A DNA stretch of 64,000 nucleotides, from positions 3,596,001 to 3,660,000 of the forward strand of contig NZ_CP025624.1 of the NCBI RefSeq assembly GCF_002874965.1, read 5' to 3'. The position numbers were made by a program, and so were the translations under genes. Every line of letters starts with the position of its first letter. The stretch's first letter is position 1. Shown one piece after another: positions 45,691 through 56,246 of the stretch. A model generated the notes under the pieces. It did not search any database and was not told the DNA's origin. It saw only the letters and a program-made list of their open reading frames with translations. This DNA is from Pseudomonas sp. NC02 (GTDB lineage: Bacteria > Pseudomonadota > Gammaproteobacteria > Pseudomonadales > Pseudomonadaceae).

Positions 45691-46125
45691 TCAGGTTTGG
45701 GGGTCTTCGATCATTTTGCGTAGCAGGAAGAGTACGGCGACGCGTTCGGCGGGGTTTAGGTTGCTCAGGGTCAGTTCGGTGATGGTGGCGGCGCAGGGCA
45801 CGGTTTGCTGCACCAGGGCGGCGCCGGAGTCGGATAGGTTGACCACGACTTTGCGTTTGTCCTGCGGGTCGGGTTCGAGGGTGATCAGTTCGCGGGCCTT
45901 GAGGCGTTCGACGATGCCACGGATGGTCGCCTGGTCGACGGCGGTGGCCTTGACCAGTTCGGTGAGCGAACTTGCACCGTGATCGCGCAGGGCGCACAGG
46001 GTGACGAACTGCACGGCGGTGAGCTGGGAGTCGCCGACGTTCTGCTGGAAGATCGCCAGGTGACGCTGGTAGGCCTTGCGCAGCAGGTGGCCGACTTGCT
46101 CGGAGAAAACGTAGGAATCAGGCAC
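45691..46125 (-). CDS. nicR: MarR-family repressor NicR
   Basis: This 144-residue MarR protein has the winged helix-turn-helix region LTELVKATAVDQATIRGIVE (about residues 55-75) and the wing DPQDKRKVVVNLSDSG. In P. putida NicR represses the nicX and nicC promoters and is released by 6-hydroxynicotinate. It lies downstream of nicX on the same strand, as in the known nicXR operon, although a REP element sits in the 189-bp gap. GTATAC sites between nicX and nicC are its candidate operators. Confidence 0.88.
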   Translation of the reverse strand: MPDSYVFSEQVGHLLRKAYQRHLAIFQQNVGDSQLTAVQFVTLCALRDHGASSLTELVKATAVDQATIRGIVERLKARELITLEPDPQDKRKVVVNLSDSGAALVQQTVPCAATITELTLSNLNPAERVAVLFLLRKMIEDPQT

Positions 46126-46217
46126 GGCGGGCTCGGGAAGGCGGTGGTCGATGGGGTGGCATGATGGCGGGGTTGTGGAAATGACTCAAGGATCTCATTG
46201 CCGGAACGCGGTTGAAA

Positions 46218-46306
46218 TGTGGGAGCGGGCTTGCTCGCGAATGCGGTGTGTCAGGTGGCGCATGTGTGACTGACGTACCGCATTCGCGAGCAAGCCCGCT
46301 CCCACA
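46218..46306. repeat. REP-type inverted repeat between nicX and nicR
   Basis: It is the same REP element as at 41,298, placed inside the presumed nicXR operon, 8 bp past the nicX stop. It may lower nicR expression relative to nicX or stabilise the nicX message. Confidence 0.9.
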
Positions 46307-46314
46307 TTGGATGT

Positions 46315-47367
46315 TTAGTGGGCCAGGGAGGCCTTGGGGGCTACGACGTCGCCGGCGATGACTACGGCCTCATCATCGAGGTAGACGTCGCAATTGCGCA
46401 GCGGGATGTCCATGTGGCACGGCGTCTTGCGGGTGCCGCCGACTTCGGTGTTCGGGCCGGTGGAGAACAGGAAGTTGCCGTAGAACGCGCGGGCGTCCAT
46501 GCACATGCCGTCGTTCTTGTCGTGCAGGCCCATGGCCGTCCATTGCGCCCGTGGCTGCAGGCCCCAGCCGATGTGGGAGATGCCATATACCTCGGGGTCG
46601 TCGAAGTATTTCATGTAGTCGCGCAGGTATTCGGCCTCGAAACCACCGTGGATTCTGGTGATGAAGCCCTTCTCGATCTCCAGGGTGATTTTCTCCCGGG
46701 TGTAGGTCTTGAACGGCAGCAGGATGTCGCCGATATCCAGCACCAGCACGCCCTCTGCAGTTTCCTCATTGGGCCAGGAGAACAGGAAGCCGCTCGGCCA
46801 GTGGTCCCAGCGTCCCGGTTCGTCGGCAAAGCCGTATTCGGTGACGGACGGGTATTGCCCCAGCGCCGCCCGGAAATCACTGCCGGCGCGGGATTTGACG
46901 TGGATCGAGCGGGCTTTTTTCAGCAGTTCTTCAGCGGCCAGCACGCGCACTTTGTCCTCTTCGGTCGGCAGCATGCGCGCCAGCACTTCCGGGGGTTCAA
47001 CCGCCAGCAGGATGCGCGTGCCGGTCTTGAGGATCTGTTCCTGCTCCGGCGAGTGCAACAGCATCATGGTGTCGACGATCAGGTCTGCCGCTTCCAGCGC
47101 CCGCTGCGCCGCGATATTGCCGGTCAGGGCAGTGTCGCCACAGTAGGCCGTCATGTCATTGCCCATCGCCCGGGGATGGTTGAACGACGGCAACTCCACC
47201 GCATACACCTTGGCCCCCAGGCGCTGCGCAGCGTCCATCGCGGCGCGCACGGTGCGCGGGTCGGAGTAATGGCTCTTGAGCACGGCGACGCTCTGGGTCG
47301 GGTCGACCTTCGAGAGCTTCAACACATGCTCAAACATCTGGGTCAGTTCGCAATCACTTACCGGCAT
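46315..47367 (-). CDS. nicX: 2,5-dihydroxypyridine 5,6-dioxygenase NicX
   Basis: This 350-residue Fe(II) dioxygenase opens 2,5-dihydroxypyridine to N-formylmaleamate. The iron ligands known in P. putida NicX (His265, His318, Asp320) are all here at the same numbers by count: His265 in ISHIGWG, His318 and Asp320 in CHMDIPLRN. This exact match confirms both the start and the identity. A GGAGACAGGAA ribosome site precedes the ATG at 47,367; a frame to 47,394 is not needed. It is divergent from nicC with a candidate NicR operator 65 bp upstream. Confidence 0.95.
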   Translation of the reverse strand: MPVSDCELTQMFEHVLKLSKVDPTQSVAVLKSHYSDPRTVRAAMDAAQRLGAKVYAVELPSFNHPRAMGNDMTAYCGDTALTGNIAAQRALEAADLIVDTMMLLHSPEQEQILKTGTRILLAVEPPEVLARMLPTEEDKVRVLAAEELLKKARSIHVKSRAGSDFRAALGQYPSVTEYGFADEPGRWDHWPSGFLFSWPNEETAEGVLVLDIGDILLPFKTYTREKITLEIEKGFITRIHGGFEAEYLRDYMKYFDDPEVYGISHIGWGLQPRAQWTAMGLHDKNDGMCMDARAFYGNFLFSTGPNTEVGGTRKTPCHMDIPLRNCDVYLDDEAVVIAGDVVAPKASLAH

Positions 47368-47431
47368 TTCCTGTCTCCTCAGCTGCTGCACCAAGATCTT
47401 GCAGGGCGCTTCACTCTAGTGCGTTTTTATA

Positions 47432-47441
47432 GCGTATACGC
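47432..47441. promoter_or_regulatory. Candidate NicR operator on the nicX side
   Basis: GCGTATACGC is a perfect 10-bp palindrome, 65 bp upstream of the nicX start. Its core is shared with a site 60 bp upstream of nicC. The 308 bp between nicX and nicC hold these two sites and no gene. Confidence 0.5.
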
Positions 47442-47605
47442 CAATTAATCACGATAAGAACTGATTTCATCATGGACTGCAAGCACCACGCCAAAACGTT
47501 ACGAATCCACACAAGCCCAGTTATATATGGAGACAACCGGTTACAAGGGATCGATATGGCCAAAAAAACAATTTTTCAGGCGTGGGCTTTTCATTTGAAA
47601 AAATG

Positions 47606-47616
47606 AGCGTATACAC
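47606..47616. promoter_or_regulatory. Candidate NicR operator on the nicC side
   Basis: AGCGTATACAC shares the AGCGTATAC core with the nicX-side site and lies 60 bp before the nicC start. The symmetric placement suggests one regulator for both promoters, NicR by known biology. Confidence 0.5.
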
Positions 47617-47621
47617 TTTAA

Positions 47622-49615
<1,994 letters not shown>

Positions 49616-49626
49616 CGGAGACCATC

Positions 49627-50379
49627 ATGCTCAAGCCTTATCGCATCGGCCAGATTGTGCCGAGCTCCAACACCACCATGGAAACCGAGATCCCGGCGAT
49701 GCTTAACGCGCGCCAGGCGATCCGCCCGGAACGTTTCACCTTTCACTCCAGCCGCATGCGCATGAAGCAAGTGCGCAAGGAAGAACTGGCGGCCATGGAC
49801 GGTGAGTCCGACCGTTGCGCCATCGAACTGTCCGACGCCAAGGTCGACGTGCTGGGCTACGCCTGCCTGGTAGCGATCATGGCCATGGGGCTGGGTTACC
49901 ACCGCAAGTCCGAGCAACGCCTGCGCAAGGCCACCGCCGACAACGACGCCAACGCCCCGGTGATCACCAGTGCCGGCGCCCTGATCGAAGGCCTTAAAGT
50001 CATGGGCGCCAAACGCATCGCCATTGTTGCGCCGTACATGAAACCGCTGACCGAACTGGTGGTGAACTACATCCGCGAAGAAGGCTTTGAAGTGGTGGAC
50101 TGGCGCGCCCTGGAAATCCCCGACAACCTCGAAGTGGCCCGCCACGACCCGGCCAACCTGCCGGCGATTGTTGCCGGGATGAACCTGGAAGGTGTCGACG
50201 TAATCGTACTGTCGGCCTGCGTACAAATGCAGTCGCTGCCCGTGGTCGCGAAGGTCGAAGCCCAGACCGGCCTGCCGGTGCTCACCGCCGCCATCGCCAC
50301 CACCTACGCCATGCTCAAGGCCCTGGACCTGGAACCCATCGTCCCCGGCGCCGGCGCCCTCCTGTCGGGAGCCTACTAA
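49627..50379 (+). CDS. nicE: Maleate cis-trans isomerase NicE
   Basis: This 250-residue Asp/Glu racemase-fold isomerase turns maleate into fumarate. Both catalytic cysteines are visible: Cys80 in GYACLVAIM and Cys198 in LSACVQMQSLP, matching Cys82 and Cys200 of P. putida NicE with a two-residue shift. It begins MLKPYRIGQIVPSSNTTMET, the family start. It follows nicD after 11 bp; an inverted repeat separates it from nicF. Confidence 0.93.
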   Translation: MLKPYRIGQIVPSSNTTMETEIPAMLNARQAIRPERFTFHSSRMRMKQVRKEELAAMDGESDRCAIELSDAKVDVLGYACLVAIMAMGLGYHRKSEQRLRKATADNDANAPVITSAGALIEGLKVMGAKRIAIVAPYMKPLTELVVNYIREEGFEVVDWRALEIPDNLEVARHDPANLPAIVAGMNLEGVDVIVLSACVQMQSLPVVAKVEAQTGLPVLTAAIATTYAMLKALDLEPIVPGAGALLSGAY

Positions 50380-50388
50380 AAACGCTTT

Positions 50389-50482
50389 TGTGGCGAGGGA
50401 GCTTGCTCCCGCTGGGGTGCGAAGCGCCCCCAAAAAAACAGGCCTGCTACGCAGCCCAACGGGAGCAAGCTCCCTCGCCACA
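50389..50482. repeat. Inverted repeat inside the nic operon, between nicE and nicF
   Basis: TGTGGCGAGGGAGCTTGCTC at the left is mirrored at the right by GGGAGCAAGCTCCCTCGCCACA. It is the same class as the element at 45,587. It starts 10 bp past nicE and ends 36 bp before nicF. Confidence 0.9.
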
Positions 50483-50518
50483 AGGTTATGTGCACTGTCC
50501 ATTACCGAGGACTGAAAG

Positions 50519-51151
50519 ATGAGCGAACAATCCGCCGACGCCAACTACCAGGGCGTCTGGGGTAACCGAATCGGCTTCGGCAAAAAATCCGCCCTGCTGA
50601 TGATCGACTTCATGCAAGGCTATACCACCGAAGGCGCGCCACTGTTTGCCCCCGAAGTGCGCATCGCCGTGGCCGAAAGCGTCGAGCTGCTGGCCTGCGC
50701 CAGACGTCACGGGATCAGCGTGGTGCACACCAATATCCGCTACCATCCGGGCCATTTCGCCGACGGCGGTATCTGGGTAAAAAAGGCCCCGGTGATGAAA
50801 GACATGGTCGAGGGTAACCCCCTCGCCGCCTTCTGCACCGAAGTGCTGCCCCTGGCCAATGAAGTGGTCATCACCAAACAATACGCCAGCGCGTTTTTCG
50901 GCAGCAGCCTGGCCCCGATGCTGCACGCCCAGGGCATCGACACCGTGGTGCTCGCCGGCTGCTCCACCAGCGGCTGCATCCGGGCCACCGCAGTGGATGC
51001 GGTGCAACACGGGTTTCGTACCATCGTCGTGCGCGAATGCGTCGGCGACCGCCACCCGGCGCCCCATGAAGCCAACTTGTTTGATATCGACAGCAAGTAC
51101 GGCGACGTGGTGAGCAAGCAGGAGGCGATGAGCAAGTTCAAGGAGCAATAA
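50519..51151 (+). CDS. nicF: Maleamate amidohydrolase NicF
   Basis: This 210-residue isochorismatase-fold enzyme has its Asp in LLMIDFMQGYT (near residue 26) and the catalytic cysteine in AGCSTSGCIRATAVDA (near residue 150). It splits maleamate into maleate and ammonia. The start MSEQSADANYQGVWGNRIGF is typical of the maleamate/carbamoylsarcosine branch. It lies after an inverted repeat, but on the same strand and in the order of the known operon. Confidence 0.93.
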   Translation: MSEQSADANYQGVWGNRIGFGKKSALLMIDFMQGYTTEGAPLFAPEVRIAVAESVELLACARRHGISVVHTNIRYHPGHFADGGIWVKKAPVMKDMVEGNPLAAFCTEVLPLANEVVITKQYASAFFGSSLAPMLHAQGIDTVVLAGCSTSGCIRATAVDAVQHGFRTIVVRECVGDRHPAPHEANLFDIDSKYGDVVSKQEAMSKFKEQ

Positions 51152-51223
51152 CGCGTCAACAGGAACCACGACAAAGAGCGTGGTCCGGAAAAAACTGAGC
51201 GCCCACGCTGGAATGCAGTCGAA

Positions 51224-51247
51224 TGTGGGAGCAAGCCCGCTCCCACA
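51224..51247. repeat. Short palindromic REP core
   Basis: TGTGGGAGCAAGCCCGCTCC followed by CACA forms a compact hairpin of the REP family, as a single unit rather than a pair. It lies 72 bp after nicF. Confidence 0.8.
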
Positions 51248-51308
51248 CTTGATCACCTCCAACAGGGCCACCTCAGTCTTCTGTCACTGCCTTTGGAAGT
51301 CGCTTTCA

Positions 51309-51326
51309 CAGCACTCCGAAGTGCTG
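51309..51326. promoter_or_regulatory. Inverted repeat upstream of nicT
   Basis: CAGCACT and AGTGCTG form a perfect 7-bp inverted repeat with a CCGA loop, 48 bp upstream of nicT. It may be an operator or an mRNA hairpin; there is no T-run to make it a terminator. Confidence 0.4.
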
Positions 51327-51374
51327 AAAAAGCGGCCGTATAAAAACCATAAGTCACCGCCAGGAGACACCCCA

Positions 51375-52685
51375 ATGCCCATTGCGAATGCAGCGCCCGC
51401 GACTACGGTCGCCGATCCGGTCCACACGCTCTACCACAAGATCACCTGGAAGCTGATTCCGTTCCTGTGTTTCTGCTACCTCGCGGCTTACCTGGACCGC
51501 ATCAATATCGGCTTCGCCAAACTGCAGATGCTCGACCAGCTGCACTTCAGCGAAACCGCGTTCGGCCTCGGTGCCGGGCTGTTTTTTGTCGGCTATATCA
51601 TCTTCGAAGTCCCCAGCAACCTGATCCTGGAAAAGGTCGGGGCGAAGATCTGGATCGCCCGCATCATGATCACCTGGGGCCTGCTGTCGGCCTGCACCAT
51701 GCTGGTCACCTCCACCACCCAGTTCTACATCCTGCGGTTCCTGCTGGGTGCGGCCGAAGCCGGGTTTCTGCCGGGCGTGCTGTATTACCTGACCACCTGG
51801 TTTCCCACCCATCGCCGGGGGCGGATCATCGCCCTGTTCATGATCGGCCTGCCGCTGTCCAGCGTGATCGGCGGCCCTTTGTCGGGCTGGATCATGGGCC
51901 ACTTCGACAACATGGCCGGCCTGCGCGGCTGGCAGTGGCTGTTCCTGATCGAAGCGGTGCCCAGCGTGCTGCTCGGTGTGTGGACCTTCTGGGCGCTGCC
52001 CAATACCTATCAGCAAGCCAAGTGGCTGTCGCCGGAAGAAAAAAACCTGCTGGAAAGCGAACTGCGCAAGGACGACGCCGACGGTGCCGCCAGCAAACAC
52101 AGCTTCCGCGACGGCTTCTTCAACCTCAAGGTGTGGATGCTCGGCGGTATCGACTTCTCGATCCTGCTCAGTGCCTATGCCATGGGGTTCTGGATGCCCA
52201 CATTCATCCGCAACGCCGGGATTACCGACACTTTCCACATCGGCATCCTCACGGCCCTGCCCAGCGTGGCGGCCCTCTTGGGCATGCTGCTGATCGGCGC
52301 CAGCTCCGACAAACACCGCGAACGCCGCTGGCACATCATCGTGCCGTTCTTCATCGGCGCGGCGGCGATGGCTACCAGTACGTTCTTCACCCATAACGTG
52401 GTCGCCACCGTGGCGCTGTTTGCGATTGCCTCGGCGGCGATCATCGGTGCGGTGCCGGTGTTTTTCAGCCTGCCGGCGACCTTCCTGAAAGGCACCGCAG
52501 CGGCCACCGGCTTTGCCCTGGCCTGCTCGCTGGCGAACATCGCAGGCCTGGTGAGCAACTCGCTGATGGGCGTGGCGATTGACGTCACCGGCAGCAGCGC
52601 AGGGGCCTTGTGGTTTTTTGCTGGCTGCCTGATTCTCAGCAGCTTCCTGGTGATCGCCTTGCCGGCGAAGCTGGTAAACCGCTAA
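51375..52685 (+). CDS. nicT: MFS transporter NicT
   Basis: This 436-residue protein with 12 membrane helices is of the anion:cation symporter (phthalate/tartrate permease-like) branch, with YLDRINIGFAKLQML after helix 1 and LTTWFPTHRRGRIIALFM mid-way. In P. putida NicT is coded with the nic genes and is thought to import a pathway compound such as 6-hydroxynicotinate. A GGAG site lies before the ATG at 51,375; a frame open to 51,180 is not convincing. The next gene begins 27 bp after its stop. Confidence 0.88.
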   Translation: MPIANAAPATTVADPVHTLYHKITWKLIPFLCFCYLAAYLDRINIGFAKLQMLDQLHFSETAFGLGAGLFFVGYIIFEVPSNLILEKVGAKIWIARIMITWGLLSACTMLVTSTTQFYILRFLLGAAEAGFLPGVLYYLTTWFPTHRRGRIIALFMIGLPLSSVIGGPLSGWIMGHFDNMAGLRGWQWLFLIEAVPSVLLGVWTFWALPNTYQQAKWLSPEEKNLLESELRKDDADGAASKHSFRDGFFNLKVWMLGGIDFSILLSAYAMGFWMPTFIRNAGITDTFHIGILTALPSVAALLGMLLIGASSDKHRERRWHIIVPFFIGAAAMATSTFFTHNVVATVALFAIASAAIIGAVPVFFSLPATFLKGTAAATGFALACSLANIAGLVSNSLMGVAIDVTGSSAGALWFFAGCLILSSFLVIALPAKLVNR

Positions 52686-52694
52686 CAACAACAA
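52684..52694 (+). promoter_or_regulatory. Putative Crc/Hfq CA-motif before the nucleoside hydrolase gene
   Basis: AACAACAACAA overlaps the nicT stop codon and lies 18 bp upstream of the next ATG, near its ribosome site. Hfq with Crc binds AANAANAA motifs near ribosome sites in Pseudomonas to block translation of catabolic messages when preferred carbon is present. The assignment is by motif and position. Confidence 0.5.
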
Positions 52695-52712
52695 TTTTTC
52701 GGGTGAGTCTCC

Positions 52713-53795
52713 ATGCAAGGTTTCATCAAGCGCTGTGCCCTGCTTGTCGCCGTGGGCCTGTGTGCCGGTACGGCGCAGGCCGCAGAAAAGGTCATCTTCG
52801 ACACCGACTTCAACGTGCTCAACGATGACGGCCAGGCCTTTATCATGCTCGCCCAGCTGCACGGGCAAAAACGCATCGACCTGCTGGGCATGACCCTGGT
52901 CAGCGGCAACGCCTGGGTCGACCAGGAACAGGTCGACGCCCTCAAGGCGGTGGAACGCATGGGTGTGGAGAAGGAAGTCGGCGTGTATTCCGGCGCCGCC
53001 TACCCGCTGCTGCATGACTACGCCACCTATGAGGCGGAAAAAGCCCTGTTCGGTTTCGGCTGGCCGGGTGCGTTCAAGAACCCGCGGCCAACCAGTGCCT
53101 CACAACTGGTCGCGCCACCGGACGGCCTGGCGACCCACACCAGGCTGCGCAAGGAAACCGCCGCCCAGTTCATCGTCGACAGCGTACGGGCCAACCCCCA
53201 CGAGGTAACGATCCTGGCGGTCGGCCCGCTGACCAACATTGCCCTGGCGATTCGCTCGGCGCCGGACATCGTGCCGCTGATCAAGCGCATCGTGTACATG
53301 GGCGGCGCGCTGGAGATCCCGGGCAACACCACGCCGGCGGCGGAGTTCAACTGGTGGTTCGACCCGGAGGCCGCGAAGATCGTGTTGCGCTCGCCCATCG
53401 AACACGTGATTTTTCCCAACGATGTCTGTGAGAAAGTCACCTTCGACAAGTCGGTGTATGAGCGGGTGATCGCACACAAAGGCCCGATTGCCGACCTGTA
53501 CAAGCACGAGTTCGGGCCACTGTTCGCCAAGGACCCGGCTTACCACAGCTTCACCTGGGACAGCCTGCCGGCACTGTTTCTCGTGAACCCCGGGATCGTC
53601 ACCGAATCCCGCGAGCTGTGGGTGGACGTGGATGCCACCTTCGGCGCCGACTACGGCCGGGCACTGGGCTACAAGAAAGGCGCGCCGGTCGGCACGCAAA
53701 AGGCCAAGGTGGTCTTCGCGGTGGACCAGAAGCAGTTCTGGGACGGTTATGTAGGGTTGGTGACGCTGCCGACGCCGGTCAACATCTTCCGCTGA
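52713..53795 (+). CDS. Exported nucleoside hydrolase family protein in the nic operon
   Basis: This 360-residue protein has a signal peptide (MQGFIKRCALLVAVGLCAG, cleavage after AQA) and the inosine-uridine nucleoside hydrolase fold. The calcium-binding start reads FDTDFNVLNDDGQA, a longer form of the usual DTDxGxDD, and the fold's later strings are AVGPLTNIALAIR and a GGALEIPGN loop. It lies 27 bp after nicT on the same strand, where a porin gene might be expected. It probably cleaves a ribonucleoside in the periplasm. Nicotinate riboside or nicotinamide riboside would suit the pathway, but inosine or uridine cannot be excluded. Confidence 0.8.
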   Translation: MQGFIKRCALLVAVGLCAGTAQAAEKVIFDTDFNVLNDDGQAFIMLAQLHGQKRIDLLGMTLVSGNAWVDQEQVDALKAVERMGVEKEVGVYSGAAYPLLHDYATYEAEKALFGFGWPGAFKNPRPTSASQLVAPPDGLATHTRLRKETAAQFIVDSVRANPHEVTILAVGPLTNIALAIRSAPDIVPLIKRIVYMGGALEIPGNTTPAAEFNWWFDPEAAKIVLRSPIEHVIFPNDVCEKVTFDKSVYERVIAHKGPIADLYKHEFGPLFAKDPAYHSFTWDSLPALFLVNPGIVTESRELWVDVDATFGADYGRALGYKKGAPVGTQKAKVVFAVDQKQFWDGYVGLVTLPTPVNIFR

Positions 53796-53866
53796 GTGCG
53801 CCGGAACTTGAGGGGCTGTGGTTTAATTGCGCGCCGTTGCCCAGCCCTTCAAGGAATCCGTTGTCG

Positions 53867-55150
53867 ATGAATCAGCCCGCCACCAAAGTCCTGGTCATTG
53901 GCTACGTCTGGCCAGAGCCTCGCTCCTCGGCGGCCAGCGGGCACATGATGCAGATTCTGGAGAGTTTCCTGGCCCAAGGCTGGGACATCACCTTCAGCAG
54001 CCCGGCGGTCACCGGCGAACACAAGGCCGACCTGCCCGCCCTGGGCATTCGCGAATGCGCGATCGAGTTGAATAACAGCAGTTTCGACGCGTTTATCCAG
54101 CAATTGGCTCCGGATATCGTGCTGTTCGACCGTTTCATGATGGAAGAACAGTTCGGCTGGCGCGTGGAAAAATCCTGCCCGAATGCTCTTCGGGTGCTGG
54201 AAGCATCCGACCTGCAAAGCCTGCGGGACGCCCGCCACCAGCGCCTCAAGGATTTCCTGAAGGCGCACCCCGAAGCTGATGACTTCGACGCGCTGTTCAG
54301 CCGGGACCTGGCCGCCGAATTCGATGACATGGCCGATACCGACCTGGCCAAGCGCGAGATCGCTGCGATCTACCGCTGCGACATCAGCCTGATGATCTCC
54401 GATGTGGAAATCCAGTTGCTGACCGAACACTTCAAGGTGCCCGCTGCCCTGCTCCACTGGTGCCCGCTGATGCTGGCGCCGCCCACCGAAGCCTTTGCCC
54501 CCTTTGAGGACCGTGCCCACTTCCTGAGCATCGGCAATTTCCGCCATGCGCCGAACTGGGATGCGGTGTTGTGGATGAAGAACAGTGTGTGGCCGCTGAT
54601 CCGCCAGCAACTGCCCGGTGCTCAACTCCACGTGTACGGCGCCTATACGCCACCCAAGGCCACCGCGCTGCACAACCCGGCCCAGGGCTTCCATGTGATG
54701 AATTGGGCCGAGGATGCATTGCAGGTCATGAGCGCTGCGCGTATCTGCCTGGCGCCACTGCGCTTTGGTGCCGGGATCAAGGGCAAGCTGGCCGACGCGA
54801 TGCTCTGCGGCACACCCAGCGTTACCACACCGATTGGCGCCGAAGCCATGGGCGAACCGTGGCCCGGCGTGGTCGAACACAGCGCCGGTGCACTGGCGGC
54901 TGCGGCGGTTGCGCTGTATCAAGACCCGCCACGCTGGACCCAGGCCCAGGAAGATGGCCGGCAGTTACTGGCCCGCCGTTACGCCCACGACCTCCACGGC
55001 CCGGCCCTGGTGGAGCGCCTGGAGCAGTGCCGCCGCCAGTTGGCCGAGCACCGTCGGAACAATTTCACCGGCAGCATGCTGCGCCACCACCTGCACAAAA
55101 GTACCCAGTACATGGCGCAGTGGATCGAGGCGAAAAACCGTACGCTGTAG
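53867..55150 (+). CDS. Glycosyltransferase of the GT4-like group
   Basis: This 427-residue protein begins MNQPATKVLVIGYVWPEPRS and has a GT-B fold. The C-terminal half shows FLSIGNFRHAPNWDAVLWMK and the donor-site glycine and glutamate region LRFGAGIKGKLADAMLCGTP, typical of GT1/GT4 family transferases. Acceptor and donor are unknown. It has no sugar-gene neighbours, since it sits between the nic cluster and mtlR. An AAGGA site lies before the ATG at 53,867; the frame stays open back to 53,618 inside the previous gene, which I treat as chance. Confidence 0.8.
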   Translation: MNQPATKVLVIGYVWPEPRSSAASGHMMQILESFLAQGWDITFSSPAVTGEHKADLPALGIRECAIELNNSSFDAFIQQLAPDIVLFDRFMMEEQFGWRVEKSCPNALRVLEASDLQSLRDARHQRLKDFLKAHPEADDFDALFSRDLAAEFDDMADTDLAKREIAAIYRCDISLMISDVEIQLLTEHFKVPAALLHWCPLMLAPPTEAFAPFEDRAHFLSIGNFRHAPNWDAVLWMKNSVWPLIRQQLPGAQLHVYGAYTPPKATALHNPAQGFHVMNWAEDALQVMSAARICLAPLRFGAGIKGKLADAMLCGTPSVTTPIGAEAMGEPWPGVVEHSAGALAAAAVALYQDPPRWTQAQEDGRQLLARRYAHDLHGPALVERLEQCRRQLAEHRRNNFTGSMLRHHLHKSTQYMAQWIEAKNRTL

Positions 55151-55221
55151 ACACAGACGCTGGCGAGGTGGCGCGCAAGGGGGCATTATCCTTTTCGCAA
55201 CCACAATAAAGCGACTGCAGC

Positions 55222-56127
55222 ATGACCCGAGCAGCGAGAATCACCGATCCTTCCTACGAGCTGATGGACGATCACAACGGTCTGTCCATCATCTATCGCC
55301 AACACGGCTTCCCGTGCCCGTTGGTGCGCTGGCATTTCCACAAGGAATACGAGCTGCACCTGATCGTTGCCAGCTCCGGCAAGGTGTTTATCGGCGACTA
55401 CATCGGCAACTTCTACCCGGAAAGCCTGTTCCTCACCGGCCCCAACCTGCCCCATAACTGGATCAGCCAGGTGGCCGAGGACGAAGTGGTGCCCAAGCGC
55501 GACATGCTGGTGAACTTCACCGACGAGCTGTTCGACGGCGGCAGCCATGTCTTTGCCGAGCTCAAGACCCTGGCGCCACTGCTGGAACGGGCGCAATACG
55601 GCATCGAATTTCGCTGCAAGAAAACCATCGCCCAGGCCATGACCCTGATGCAGCGCATCGAGGACGCCCAGGGCATGGCGCGCCTGGGGCACTTCTTTAT
55701 CCTGATGGAAGTGCTGAGTGCCTGCGAGGACTACCATCTGCTCTCCGGCGTGACCACGCCGCAATTGGCGGACGAACACAGCATCGACCGCACCAACCGC
55801 GCGGTGGACTACATTTTTGCCCACTACGCGCGGGAGCTGTCCCTGGAAGAGGTGGCCGAATACCTCGGCATGAAACCCACCTATTTCTCCCGCGTGTTCA
55901 AACAAGCCACCGGCCGCACCTTCATCGAATTCGTCAACCGCCTGCGTATCAGCAAGTCCTGCGAGCTGCTGGCCGATGGTGACAAGGCCGTGACCGATGT
56001 GTGCTTCGAGTCAGGCTTCAACAACATCTCCAACTTCAACCGCCGCTTCCAGCAGCTCAAGGGCATGACCCCCTCGCACTACCGGCGCCTGGCGGTGCAG
56101 CGGTTAACCGAGCAGAACCTGGCCTGA
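55222..56127 (+). CDS. mtlR: AraC-type activator of the mannitol operon, MtlR
   Basis: This 301-residue regulator has an N-terminal cupin-like sugar sensor (FPCPLVRWHFHKEYELHLIV near residue 30) and a C-terminal AraC double helix-turn-helix (LSLEEVAEYLGMKPTYFSRV and VTDVCFESGFNNISNFNRRF). MtlR of P. fluorescens activates the mtlEFGKDYZ operon with mannitol, arabitol or glucitol. It lies directly upstream of mtlE on the same strand, as known. The region between them holds a REP element and the mtlE promoter. Confidence 0.9.
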   Translation: MTRAARITDPSYELMDDHNGLSIIYRQHGFPCPLVRWHFHKEYELHLIVASSGKVFIGDYIGNFYPESLFLTGPNLPHNWISQVAEDEVVPKRDMLVNFTDELFDGGSHVFAELKTLAPLLERAQYGIEFRCKKTIAQAMTLMQRIEDAQGMARLGHFFILMEVLSACEDYHLLSGVTTPQLADEHSIDRTNRAVDYIFAHYARELSLEEVAEYLGMKPTYFSRVFKQATGRTFIEFVNRLRISKSCELLADGDKAVTDVCFESGFNNISNFNRRFQQLKGMTPSHYRRLAVQRLTEQNLA

Positions 56128-56156
56128 AAACGCGCGTTCCTGTGGGAACCCGCTTG

Positions 56157-56246
56157 TGTGGGAGCGGGCTTGCTCGCGAATGCAGTGTGTCAGGCAGCGC
56201 AAATGTCGGCTGATTCACCGCCTTCGCGAGCAAGCCCGCTCCCACA
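56157..56246. repeat. REP-type inverted repeat between mtlR and mtlE
   Basis: This copy of the paired REP element starts 30 bp after mtlR and could end its transcript. The remaining 217 bp to mtlE are AT-rich and must hold the MtlR-controlled promoter. An inverted repeat CTTCCA/TGGAAG lies at 56,389-56,407, just before a CA-motif. Confidence 0.9.

Noticed and set aside
45757..46125. MarR gene considered as a multidrug-resistance regulator
   Set aside because: Its place directly downstream of nicX matches the known NicR position, and no efflux genes are nearby.
51354..53015. Minus-strand frame of 553 codons opposite nicT and the nucleoside hydrolase
   Set aside because: Its composition (His, Gln, Arg rich) is typical of antisense frames, and it spans two well-supported genes.
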